From: Nocardioidaceae bacterium | Lineage (GTDB): Bacteria > Actinomycetota > Actinomycetes > Propionibacteriales > Nocardioidaceae | Direction of reading: 5' to 3' | Length of the DNA stretch: 9,970 nt | Assembly (NCBI GenBank): GCA_013696015.1 | Contig: JACCZI010000162.1 | Coordinates: forward strand, 1 to 9,970 | Shown: piece by piece, positions 1 to 6,362 of the stretch | Numbering within the stretch: position 1 is the stretch's first letter | How the letters are laid out: each line of letters begins with the position of its first letter | Program-made: the position numbers and the translations under genes | The notes under the pieces: model-generated | The model's input: only the letters and a program-made list of their open reading frames with translations | What the model was told of the DNA's origin: nothing | Database searches by the model: none

Positions 1-24
1 CGAACCCATTGGAAGCGGTCTCGT

Positions 25-40
25 CCCATGTGAACATGGG
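25..40. repeat. Perfect 7-2-7 inverted repeat upstream of ppk2
   Basis: CCCATGT (25-31), centre GA, ACATGGG (34-40). The two-base centre suits a protein-binding dyad better than an RNA hairpin, and no T-run follows, so an intrinsic terminator is unlikely. It ends 52 bp before the ppk2 start codon and could be an operator for ppk2, or belong to a gene left of the window. The remaining upstream sequence (1-92) shows no gene that I can support. Confidence 0.4.
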
Positions 41-92
41 AAGGGGTGACGGAGGGCTTGCCAGCCGTCGGTGACCGGTCGACGATCCGGAC

Positions 93-932
93 ATGACCAA
101 TGCACGGTCCGAGTCCGCCTCCGTGGAGGAGACGCCGCAGTCGACGAAGAAGGTCGACGCAAAGTACTACGAGAAACAGCTGGCCAGGCTCGAGGTCGAG
201 CTGGTCAAGCAGCAGGAGTTCATCCGCGCCCGCGGCCTCAAGGTCGTCGTGATCTTCGAGGGGCGCGATGCCGCCGGAAAGGGTGGCGCGATCCAACGCA
301 TCACCGAGAGTCTCAACCCGCGGGCTACTCGGGTGGTGGCGCTGGCTGCACCCACCGAGCGCGAGAAGACTCAGTGGTATTTCCAGCGGTACGTCGCACA
401 CCTCCCGGCGGCCGGCGAGATGGTGCTGTTCGACCGGTCCTGGTACAACCGCGCCGGAGTCGAGCGGGTGATGGGCTTTGCCACCAAGAAGCAGTACGTG
501 GAGTTCCTGCGCTCCTGCCCGGAGTTCGAGCGAATGCTGGTGCGGAGCGGGATCCAGGTCATCAAGTACTGGTTCTCGGTCAGTGACGGGGAGCAGGAGA
601 AGCGGTTCCAGGCCCGGTTGAAGGACCCGACCAAGCGCTGGAAGCTCAGCCCGATGGACCTCGAGGCGCGGAATCGCTGGGTCGACTTCTCCAAGGCCAA
701 GGACGCGATGTTCGCGGCCACCGACATCCTCGAGGCCCCGTGGTGGGTGGTCGAGGCGGATGTGAAGAGACGCGCCCGGCTCAACGTGATGTCGCACCTG
801 CTGACGCAGGTGCCCTACAAAGACCTCACCCCGAAGGCCCCGAAGCTGCCCCGACGGCCGGCGGTGAGTGCCGAAGGCTACGTCCGCCCACCGATGGAAA
901 CCCAGCACATCATCCCGGATGTGGTGCCGTAA
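93..932 (+). CDS. ppk2: Polyphosphate kinase 2 (PPK2), class I single-domain
   Basis: Cytosolic kinase that moves the terminal phosphate between inorganic polyphosphate and nucleoside diphosphates; class I enzymes mostly regenerate ATP or GTP from the diphosphate. The 279-residue product has the full single-domain PPK2 layout. Walker A is GRDAAGKGG at residues 57-65 (Lys63). The Walker B/DRSW segment is VLFDRSWYNR at 111-120 (Asp114, Arg115). The lid is RLKDPTKRWKLSP at 175-187. About 25 N-terminal residues are polar and probably disordered. Length matches class I family members. The ATG at 93 has no clear Shine-Dalgarno sequence, so leaderless or weak initiation is possible; a GTG at codon 11 is an alternative start. 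The gene stands alone, convergent to the 2H phosphoesterase gene. Family assignment is firm; nucleotide preference is not determinable here. Confidence 0.95.
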   Translation: MTNARSESASVEETPQSTKKVDAKYYEKQLARLEVELVKQQEFIRARGLKVVVIFEGRDAAGKGGAIQRITESLNPRATRVVALAAPTEREKTQWYFQRYVAHLPAAGEMVLFDRSWYNRAGVERVMGFATKKQYVEFLRSCPEFERMLVRSGIQVIKYWFSVSDGEQEKRFQARLKDPTKRWKLSPMDLEARNRWVDFSKAKDAMFAATDILEAPWWVVEADVKRRARLNVMSHLLTQVPYKDLTPKAPKLPRRPAVSAEGYVRPPMETQHIIPDVVP

Positions 933-950
933 CCCGAAGCTCCCGCCAAC

Positions 951-983
951 GCGAGCCCGTGCCACGTCCGCTCGCCGGGCACG
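951..983. other. Interleaved inverted repeats in the convergent gap
   Basis: In the 93-bp gap between ppk2 and the 2H phosphoesterase gene, GCGAGC (951-956) is complementary to GCTCGC (970-975), and CGTGCC (958-963) to GGCACG (978-983). The pairs interleave, so they could form either of two hairpins or an H-type pseudoknot. There is no T-run. It may help end transcription from either side, but short GC-rich pairings like these also arise by chance. Confidence 0.25.
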
Positions 984-996
984 CGCCAGTGTGACA

Positions 997-1035
997 ACTG
1001 CGTGAGGGGACGACGGCCCACTGCGTCAGGGGACG
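997..1035. repeat. 16-bp direct repeat, one mismatch, at the 3' end of the 2H gene
   Basis: ACTGCGTGAGGGGACG (997-1012) recurs as ACTGCGTCAGGGGACG (1020-1035), 15 of 16 bases identical, with a 23-bp period. The second copy contains the stop codon of the leftward 2H phosphoesterase gene (TGA on the minus strand, 1026-1028). In the other copy the single mismatch turns that TGA into TCA. This looks like a small local duplication of the gene's 3' end. Confidence 0.6.
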
Positions 1036-1553
1036 CCAGGCAGTGGCCACTGACGACCCGTCCCGCTGTCGATGACCGCGGCGCGCGTGGCCGTCGCCGC
1101 GAGCGGCAGGATGGCGTGACAGGCCTCGGCCAGCGCAGGCAGCTGCTCCAGCCGGAGCTGCGTCGAGATCGTGCAGTGGGGTGCCCACGTTCCGGGTTCG
1201 AAGTCGGGATGGATCCCCAGGCCGGCGCTCCGCAGGGCCGCGTCGACCGCTGCCTGCCGGATGGCGAGGCTCGCCGTCGGACCGGGAACCAACCAGGTGA
1301 TGCCGCCGGGAAACGTCGCGACACCGTGGAGCCACAGCGGCATCGGACCGTTGTCAGGCAGCCCCGCGACCGCGCCCAGCAGGGCATCGACGCCGACATC
1401 GGGGTCGAGCAGCGAGTACGTCACATGCGGAACGTGCTTGCAGTGGGTCTGCGACGCCAGCGTGGGTATGCCGAGCGCTTCGAGCCGCTGCCACAGTGAA
1501 ACCATCGCTTGGTGCGCGGCGGAGTCGAACAGCAGCACGATTCCCCGAGCCAC
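1026..1553 (-). CDS. 2H phosphoesterase / 2'-5' RNA ligase family protein
   Basis: A 175-residue soluble protein with the paired HxT motifs of the 2H phosphoesterase fold: HVT at residues 43-45 and HCT at 126-128, spaced as in the family (LigT, cyclic phosphodiesterases). The histidines catalyse cleavage or formation of 2',5' or 2',3'-cyclic phosphate bonds; the substrate of this subfamily is not known. Length is typical. The GTG start at 1553 lies only 3 bp past the stop of the carboxylase gene. Its Shine-Dalgarno AAGGA (1561-1565, minus strand) sits inside the last carboxylase codons with a 7-nt spacer, so translational coupling is likely. It is probably the last gene of the MerR-ltrA-accA operon. 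Nothing links it mechanistically to acyl-CoA metabolism, so it may be a passenger. Confidence 0.85.
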   Translation of the reverse strand: MARGIVLLFDSAAHQAMVSLWQRLEALGIPTLASQTHCKHVPHVTYSLLDPDVGVDALLGAVAGLPDNGPMPLWLHGVATFPGGITWLVPGPTASLAIRQAAVDAALRSAGLGIHPDFEPGTWAPHCTISTQLRLEQLPALAEACHAILPLAATATRAAVIDSGTGRQWPLPGVP

Positions 1554-1556
1554 GGG

Positions 1557-3317
1557 TCAGTCCTTGATCGTGCAGAGCGCCTCGCCGGAGGCCACGGTGG
1601 CACCGACCTCGGCGCTCAGGTCGGACACCGTGCCGGCCTTGTGCGCGTTGAGGGGCTGCTCCATCTTCATGGCCTCGAGCACCACGACGAGGTCGCCCAC
1701 CGCGACCTCCTGGCCGTCCTCGACCGCGACCTTGACGATGGTGCCCTGCATGGGCGACGTCAGCGTGTCACCGCCGGCCGCTGCCCCGGCCTTGGCGCCG
1801 GAACGCCGCCGGGCCGGCTTCGTCCCCCCAGTGCCTTCCCCCGCGCCAGTCGCCAGCCCGGCCGGGAGCATGACCTCGAGGCGCTTGCCGTCGACCTCGA
1901 CCGTCACCGACTCCCGTTCGGCCGCCGCGGCAGCATCGACCGCCCCCTCGTACGGCGGGATCGCGTTGTCGAACTCCGTCTCGATCCAGCTGGTGAACAC
2001 GCCGAAGCGGTCATCGCCGCCAACGAACGCGGGGTCATCGACCACGGCCCGGTGGAACGGGATCACGGTCGGCATCCCGTCGACGACGAACTCGTCGAGC
2101 GCCCGCCGCGAGCGCTCCAGTGCCTGGGTGCGGTCCCGGCCGGACACGATGAGCTTCGCGACGAGTGAGTCGAAGGCGCCAGGCACGGTCTCGCCCTGCT
2201 CGTAGCCGGCGTCCAGCCGCACCCCGGGGCCGGACGGCGGCTGCCAGCGGACCAGCGTCCCGGGAGCCGGGAGAAACCCGCGGCCGGCGTCCTCGGCGTT
2301 GATGCGGAACTCGATCGAGTGCCCCTGCACGACCGGGTCGTCGTAGCCGAGGTGCTCGCCGGCCGCAATGCGGAACATCTCGCGCACCAGGTCGATGCCG
2401 GTGACCTGCTCGGTCACCGGGTGCTCGACCTGCAGCCGGGTGTTGACCTCGAGGAACGAGATCGTGCCGTCCTGGCCGACCAAGAATTCGCAGGTCCCGG
2501 CGCCGACGTACCCGGCCTCGGCGAGGATCGCCTTGCTGGCGTCATAGAGCGAGCGCACCTGCTCCTCGGACAGGAACGGTGCGGGCGCCTCCTCGACCAG
2601 CTTTTGGTGCCGCCGTTGCAGCGTGCAGTCTCGGGTGGAGACGACCACGACGGCGCCGTGGGTGTCGGCGAGACACTGTGTCTCCACGTGGCGGGGCCGG
2701 TCGAGGTAGCGCTCGACGAAGCACTCGCCCCGGCCGAAGGCGGCCACGGCCTCGCGGACGGCGGAGTCGTACGCCTCGGCGATCTCGTCCTCGCTGCGGG
2801 CCACCTTGAGTCCCCGGCCACCACCGCCGAACGCGGCTTTGATCGCGATCGGCAGCCCGTGTTCGCGGGCGAAGGCGACGACCTCGTCGGCGCCGGACAC
2901 CGGGTCGGAGGTGCCGGCGACCAGCGGCGCCCCCACCTTTGCGGCGATGTGACGGGCCGCCACCTTGTCGCCGAGCGCGAGAATCGCCGCCGGCGGGGGA
3001 CCGGTCCAGACCAGCCCGGCGTCCATGACCGCCTGCGCGAAGTCGGCGTTCTCGGCCAGGAACCCGTAGCCGGGGTGCACCGCGTCGGCGCCGCTGCGCC
3101 GAGCCACGTCGAGGATCTTGTCGACGCAGAGGTACGAGTCGGCCGGGGTCGAGCCGCCCAGGGAGTACGCCTCGTCGGCGAGCCGGACGAACAGCGCATC
3201 ACGGTCCGGATCGGCGTACGCGGCGACGCTGCGGAGGCCGGCATCGCGACAGGCGCGGACGATGCGGACGGCTATCTCGCCGCGGTTGGCGACCAGGACC
3301 TTGCTCAGCACGCTCAC
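1557..3317 (-). CDS. accA: Acyl-CoA carboxylase alpha subunit (biotin carboxylase + BCCP)
   Basis: ATP-dependent carboxylation of biotin and carriage of the carboxybiotin to a beta (carboxyltransferase) subunit that makes malonyl-CoA or methylmalonyl-CoA. The 586 residues run as follows: biotin carboxylase N-domain from residue 6 (VLVANRGEIAVRI) with HPGYGFLAEN at 81-90; ATP-grasp with glycine-rich loop FGGGGRGLK at 163-171 and FLEVNTRLQVEHPVTE at 288-303; C-terminal domain; Ala/Gly-rich linker near 485-520; and a biotinyl domain with EAMKMEQP, where Lys551 is the biotinylation site. The size matches AccA3/AccA2 of actinobacteria and is shorter than typical methylcrotonyl-CoA carboxylase alpha. 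The GTG start has AGGAGG (3326-3331) with an 8-nt spacer. No beta or epsilon subunit is in the window, so the acyl-CoA substrate is open. Third gene of the leftward operon. Confidence 0.95.
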   Translation of the reverse strand: MSVLSKVLVANRGEIAVRIVRACRDAGLRSVAAYADPDRDALFVRLADEAYSLGGSTPADSYLCVDKILDVARRSGADAVHPGYGFLAENADFAQAVMDAGLVWTGPPPAAILALGDKVAARHIAAKVGAPLVAGTSDPVSGADEVVAFAREHGLPIAIKAAFGGGGRGLKVARSEDEIAEAYDSAVREAVAAFGRGECFVERYLDRPRHVETQCLADTHGAVVVVSTRDCTLQRRHQKLVEEAPAPFLSEEQVRSLYDASKAILAEAGYVGAGTCEFLVGQDGTISFLEVNTRLQVEHPVTEQVTGIDLVREMFRIAAGEHLGYDDPVVQGHSIEFRINAEDAGRGFLPAPGTLVRWQPPSGPGVRLDAGYEQGETVPGAFDSLVAKLIVSGRDRTQALERSRRALDEFVVDGMPTVIPFHRAVVDDPAFVGGDDRFGVFTSWIETEFDNAIPPYEGAVDAAAAAERESVTVEVDGKRLEVMLPAGLATGAGEGTGGTKPARRRSGAKAGAAAGGDTLTSPMQGTIVKVAVEDGQEVAVGDLVVVLEAMKMEQPLNAHKAGTVSDLSAEVGATVASGEALCTIKD

Positions 3318-3325
3318 GCCGTGCG

Positions 3326-3331
3326 CCTCCT
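3326..3331 (-). promoter_or_regulatory. Ribosome binding site of accA
   Basis: Minus-strand AGGAGG, 8 nt before the GTG at 3317. It supports this start and not the second GTG two codons later. Confidence 0.8.
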
Positions 3332-3366
3332 CGAGTGCTGGAGCGGAGTCTAGGGCGCCGCCGCTC

Positions 3367-4587
3367 TCACGCTGGAGTGCGCTCCCGGGCGGAGCCGCGG
3401 ACCTCCTCGCGCCGCTCCTGCTGCGTCGCGGTCTCGTACCCGACGAGCACCACCATCACCGCCGCGACGGCGGCCAGCGCCACGAGGGCGGGCAGCAGGG
3501 TCACCAGGGGGCCCCCGACCACCAGCACCCCCGCCGCCGCGAGGCCGGGGACGGGCACCGGCTCGCCCATCCGGCGCCGGAACGCGACGTGGGCCAGCAG
3601 GAACAACGCCACCCCCCAGGGCAGCACGTACGCGGCCAGCCCGGACTGGTGGTCGCTCCAGCTGTGGTTCTCCTCGCCGCCGATGTACTCGAAGACCTTC
3701 TTCAGACCCAGCGCCATCGTGACGATGCCTGCGATCAACGGCAGGTGCAGCAGGCTGTACGCGTCGCGGGCGAGTGCCGAGCGCTGCTCCCGGTCGGTCG
3801 TGTCCGCCAGCCGGTGCTCGGCGACCAGGGCGGTGACGTCGAAGTACACCCACCACAGGGTCCCCACGAGCAGGATGCCGAGGGCTGCCGCCACCATGAC
3901 CGGGACGGATATCGATACGGCGCCGATGCCGACGCCGATCGCGACGATCGACTCGCCGAGCGCGATTATCACCACGAGTCCGTGCCGTTCGGAGAAGTGG
4001 CCGGGCGACTGCACCCGCCAGCCGGAGGCACCGATGGCCCGGGTGCCCCCGAGGTCGACGACCAGCGCCAGCCCCCATATCGGCAGCTGCCACGGCCCAC
4101 CGACCAGCGCACCGACCAGCAGCACGGCGCTCCCGCCGAGCACGGTCGGCGTCCAGATCACCAGCTGGCGGACCAACGCCGGGTCACCGCGACCGGCGAC
4201 TGCGAACAGCAGCAGGTGCGCCAGCCGTACGACGACGTAGCAGGCAACGAACACCAGCGGCCCGTCGAGCCCACCGGGCTCGTCGTCGAACGACTCCGGC
4301 ACCGCGAGCGCCAGCACGAACATCGCCGCCATGACGACCAGGAAGACGTACCGCATCAGGCCCTCGTCGGCGCGGACGAAGTTGCCGAGCCAGCAGTAGC
4401 CCACCCAGGGCCACCACACCAGTGCCAGGACGACCAGGCCATGGGCCACAACTTCGACCGAGACGTCTGTCGCCATCAGCGCGGTCACCTGGGTGAACGC
4501 GTAGACGAAGACGAGGTCGAAGAAGAGCTCCAAGGGGGTGACCGAGGCACTCTCGTTCATGAGGGTGACGCGCCGTGAGCCGCTCAT
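3367..4587 (-). CDS. ltrA: LtrA family membrane protein (low temperature requirement protein A)
   Basis: A 406-residue integral membrane protein with roughly ten to twelve hydrophobic segments. Family signatures are visible: ELFFDLVFVYAFTQVTALM at residues 20-38 and HFSERHGLVVIIALGESIV at 197-215, followed by a LWWVYFD segment at 244-250. LtrA was named from a Listeria mutant unable to grow in the cold; its molecular function remains unclear. The charged C-terminal tail (about 388-406) is presumably cytoplasmic. I start at ATG 4587 because GCAGGA (4595-4600, minus strand) lies 7 nt upstream; the next ATG at 4560 has no such site. The open frame extends upstream to 5058, but that stretch is antisense/overlapping to the MerR gene. 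It lies 41 bp after the MerR stop and 49 bp before accA, consistent with one operon. Confidence 0.9.
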   Translation of the reverse strand: MSGSRRVTLMNESASVTPLELFFDLVFVYAFTQVTALMATDVSVEVVAHGLVVLALVWWPWVGYCWLGNFVRADEGLMRYVFLVVMAAMFVLALAVPESFDDEPGGLDGPLVFVACYVVVRLAHLLLFAVAGRGDPALVRQLVIWTPTVLGGSAVLLVGALVGGPWQLPIWGLALVVDLGGTRAIGASGWRVQSPGHFSERHGLVVIIALGESIVAIGVGIGAVSISVPVMVAAALGILLVGTLWWVYFDVTALVAEHRLADTTDREQRSALARDAYSLLHLPLIAGIVTMALGLKKVFEYIGGEENHSWSDHQSGLAAYVLPWGVALFLLAHVAFRRRMGEPVPVPGLAAAGVLVVGGPLVTLLPALVALAAVAAVMVVLVGYETATQQERREEVRGSARERTPA

Positions 4588-4594
4588 GCTCCGA

Positions 4595-4600
4595 TCCTGC
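4595..4600 (-). promoter_or_regulatory. Ribosome binding site that fixes the ltrA start
   Basis: Minus-strand GCAGGA, 7 nt before ATG 4587. It decides the start inside a much longer open frame. Confidence 0.65.
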
Positions 4601-4628
4601 CTCGTGGCGCGTTCGCCGGCGAGGGGGT

Positions 4629-5018
4629 TCAGCCCAGCCGGGCCAGATCCTCCAGGCAGCGACGCTCCACCTCGGCGAGCTCCGTCAGCGTGTCGGCGAT
4701 GTCGCGGCGGCGTTGCTCCAGCTCGGAGCGACGGGCGGCGATCTGGCTCAGCAGGTAGCGCAGCTGGCCCGCCTCGCCCGGCTCGGAGTCGTACATGTCG
4801 ATGATGCGGGCGATCTCGTCGAGGCTGAAGCCGAGTCGCCGGCCGCGCAGGACCAGCGCTAGCCGCACCTGGTCCCGATTGCGGTAAACCCTCTGGATGC
4901 CGCGGCGCTCCGGGGACAGCAGACCGCGGTCCTCGTAGAAGCGGATCGTTCGCAACGTGACGGCGTGTTCGCGGGCGAGCTCGGTGATGCTCCAGGTCCG
5001 CTCTGTTGCGATGGACAC
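4629..5018 (-). CDS. MerR family transcriptional regulator, GnyR/LiuR type
   Basis: DNA-binding regulator of 129 residues from the start chosen here. The winged helix-turn-helix covers about residues 9-50 (SITELAREHAVTLRTIRFYE, then RGLLSPERRG). A second conserved piece, LRGRRLGFSLDEIARIIDMY, lies at 57-76. A dimerising coiled coil rich in Glu/Arg runs from about 88 to 125. The only cysteine is near the C-terminus, so metal sensing is unlikely. RTIRFYEDRGLLSPER followed by VYRNRD and LRGRRLGFSL is the pattern I recall for GnyR/LiuR proteins that control leucine and isoprenoid acyl-CoA catabolism. The GTG at 5018 follows GGAGG (5024-5028) by 5 nt. The longer GTG start at 5033 has no ribosome site and would overlap the operator, giving 134 residues. 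Divergent from an acyl-CoA dehydrogenase, and first gene of the ltrA-accA operon. Confidence 0.92.
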   Translation of the reverse strand: MSIATERTWSITELAREHAVTLRTIRFYEDRGLLSPERRGIQRVYRNRDQVRLALVLRGRRLGFSLDEIARIIDMYDSEPGEAGQLRYLLSQIAARRSELEQRRRDIADTLTELAEVERRCLEDLARLG

Positions 5019-5023
5019 CGCGA

Positions 5024-5028
5024 CCTCC
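5024..5028 (-). promoter_or_regulatory. Ribosome binding site that decides the MerR start
   Basis: Minus-strand GGAGG, 5 nt before GTG 5018. It lies inside the codons of the longer alternative that would begin at 5033, which argues for the shorter protein. Confidence 0.65.
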
Positions 5029-5032
5029 GTCA

Positions 5033-5054
5033 CTTACGTTGACGTAAGCGTAAG
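5033..5054. promoter_or_regulatory. Probable MerR operator: CTTACGT-TG-ACGTAAG plus a third half-site
   Basis: A perfect 7-bp inverted repeat, CTTACGT (5033-5039) and ACGTAAG (5042-5048) around TG, is followed directly by another CGTAAG (5049-5054) repeating the right half in tandem. It fills the 57-bp gap between the MerR gene and the divergent acyl-CoA dehydrogenase. The TTACGT-N2-ACGTAA core resembles sites I recall for LiuR. Inference: the regulator binds here to control both directions and itself. A TTGACG (5039-5044, plus strand) inside the dyad resembles a -35 hexamer, but no matching -10 is evident. Confidence 0.8.
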
Positions 5055-5064
5055 CCACCGCCCC

Positions 5065-5070
5065 GGAGGA
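5065..5070 (+). promoter_or_regulatory. Ribosome binding site of the acyl-CoA dehydrogenase
   Basis: GGAGGA, 5 nt before ATG 5076 and 10 bp after the operator. The 5' leader must therefore be short. Confidence 0.8.
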
Positions 5071-5075
5071 CCGCC

Positions 5076-6239
5076 ATGACCACGTTGTCGCGCGAGCACG
5101 AGGAGTTCCGCTCGGTGGTGCGCGAGTTCGCCGCCGCCGAAATCGCGCCGCACATCGCCGCGTGGGACAAGAAGCACTACTTCCCGGTCGAGGTGGTCCA
5201 CAAGATGGGCGACCTCGGACTGTTCGGGCTGACCGCCCCCGAGGAGTACGGCGGCGCCGGTGCGGACTTCACCAGCCTGTGCGTCGCGATCGAGGAGGTC
5301 GGGCGGGTCGACCAGTCGCTCGGCATCACCCTCGAGGCCGCCGTGGGGCTCGGGATCAACCCGATCCTCACCTTCGGTACGCCGGAGCAGAAGGGCGCCT
5401 GGCTGCCCGACCTGGTGGCCGGCCGCTCGCTGGCCGCGTTCGGGCTGACCGAGCCGGGCGCGGGCTCCGACGCCGGTGCTACCCGGACCCGGGCCGAGCT
5501 GCGTGACGGTCAGTGGGTCGTCAACGGCACCAAGCAGTTCATCACCAACTCCGGCGCCACGATCACGTCGGTGGTTGCTGTTACTGCACGCACCGGCACC
5601 CGCGATGACGGTCGGCCCGAGCTGTCCTCGATCCTGGTGCCGAGCGGGACGCCCGGTTTCGTCGTCGAGCCCCCGTACGACAAGCTCGGCTGGCACGCCT
5701 CCGACACGCATCCGCTGACGTTCACCGACGTCACGGTGCCGGAGGGCAACCTGCTCGGGGAGCGCGGTCGCGGCTTCTCGCAGTTCCTCGCCACGCTGGA
5801 TGACGGCCGGATCGCGATCGCGGCGTTGGCCGTCGGGTGCATCCAGGCGTGCCTCGAGCTGAGCGTGCAGTACGCCGGCGAGCGGACCACGTTCGGCGTA
5901 CCGATCGGGGCCAAGCAGGGGGTCGCGTTCCAGATCGCCGACCTCGTCGTGATGGCCGAGGCCGCCCGGGCGCTGACGTACCACGCGGCGGCGCTGAAGG
6001 ACGCCGGTGCGCCGGCCTCGCAGCTCACCCGGGCGGCGGCGGTGGCGAAGCTGTACGCAACCGAGTCGGCCGTGAGTGCGACCCGGGTCGCCACCCAGGT
6101 CTTCGGCGGCTACGGCTTCATGGAGGAGTATCCGATCGCCCGCTTCTATCGCGACGCGAAGATCCTCGAGATCGGGGAGGGCACGTCGGAGGTGCAGCGG
6201 CTGCTCATCGCCCGCAGCCTCGGCCTGCCGGTCGAGTGA
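5076..6239 (+). CDS. Acyl-CoA dehydrogenase
   Basis: FAD-dependent alpha,beta-dehydrogenation of an acyl-CoA thioester, with electrons passing to electron-transfer flavoprotein. The 387 residues show the three-domain family layout: N-terminal helical domain (1-120); beta domain opening with AFGLTEPGAGSDAGATRT (121-138, signature 1); and C-terminal helical domain ending with QVFGGYGFMEEYPIARFYRD (341-360, signature 2) and ILEIGEGTSEVQRLL (363-377). Glu368 of EGTSE sits at the catalytic-base position of short/medium-chain enzymes. Isovaleryl-CoA dehydrogenase lacks Glu there and uses one earlier in the chain; the matching LDDGRIAIAALAVG (241-254) has none at that spot. So this is more likely a general short- or branched-chain enzyme than IVD. 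GGAGGA (5065-5070) is 5 nt before the ATG. It is divergent from the MerR regulator across a shared operator. Confidence 0.95.
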   Translation: MTTLSREHEEFRSVVREFAAAEIAPHIAAWDKKHYFPVEVVHKMGDLGLFGLTAPEEYGGAGADFTSLCVAIEEVGRVDQSLGITLEAAVGLGINPILTFGTPEQKGAWLPDLVAGRSLAAFGLTEPGAGSDAGATRTRAELRDGQWVVNGTKQFITNSGATITSVVAVTARTGTRDDGRPELSSILVPSGTPGFVVEPPYDKLGWHASDTHPLTFTDVTVPEGNLLGERGRGFSQFLATLDDGRIAIAALAVGCIQACLELSVQYAGERTTFGVPIGAKQGVAFQIADLVVMAEAARALTYHAAALKDAGAPASQLTRAAAVAKLYATESAVSATRVATQVFGGYGFMEEYPIARFYRDAKILEIGEGTSEVQRLLIARSLGLPVE

Positions 6240-6272
6240 GCCCGGCGGTGGCGCGGTGCGGTCCGCTCGGCG

Positions 6273-6350
6273 GATCTCCCGACACTGAGGTCGCGTCCGA
6301 CATCTAGTGGCACAGGGCGGTCGTGTCCGCAACCGGGATGTCGGGAGGTC
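6273..6350. other. Long imperfect stem with a competing pairing in a convergent gap
   Basis: In the 123-bp gap between the acyl-CoA dehydrogenase and maf, GATCTCCCGACA (6273-6284) pairs with TGTCGGGAGGTC (6339-6350) over 12 positions with one T-G wobble (9 perfect in a row). The same right arm, as GATGTCGG (6337-6344), can instead pair with CCGACATC (6297-6304). A small hairpin, GGTCCGC-TCG-GCGGATC (6260-6276), precedes it and overlaps the left arm by four bases. No T-run follows. It may end transcription from one or both sides, or be part of a small RNA. Confidence 0.4.
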
Positions 6351-6362
6351 CGTGACGACGGC

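Noticed and set aside
1041..1052. Perfect palindrome CAGTGGCCACTG
   Set aside because: It lies inside the coding end of the 2H gene, encodes ordinary residues there, and is likely chance.
1171..2205. 344-residue rightward open frame
   Set aside because: Ser/Thr/Pro-rich shadow antisense to accA and the 2H gene.
2319..3353. 344-residue rightward open frame
   Set aside because: Antisense to the biotin carboxylase domain, with no motif or ribosome site.
3118..4578. 486-residue rightward open frame
   Set aside because: Antisense to accA and ltrA, rich in His, Gln, Asp and Arg with no family motif; a typical high-GC artefact.
5019..5033. Longer MerR start at GTG 5033
   Set aside because: It would put the operator's first base in the start codon and lacks a ribosome site, whereas GGAGG stands 5 nt before GTG 5018. 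A leaderless start cannot be fully excluded.
4588..5058. Upstream extension of the ltrA frame to 563 residues
   Set aside because: It covers the MerR gene in another frame and has shadow-like composition; ATG 4587 has its own ribosome site.
5076..6239. Isovaleryl-CoA dehydrogenase identity for the acyl-CoA dehydrogenase
   Set aside because: The LiuR-like context suggests it, but Glu368 is at the short/medium-chain catalytic position and the isovaleryl-type Glu is missing, so I kept the general name.
5034..6332. 432-residue leftward open frame
   Set aside because: It is fully antisense to the acyl-CoA dehydrogenase, Arg-rich, without recognisable motifs; a codon-bias shadow.
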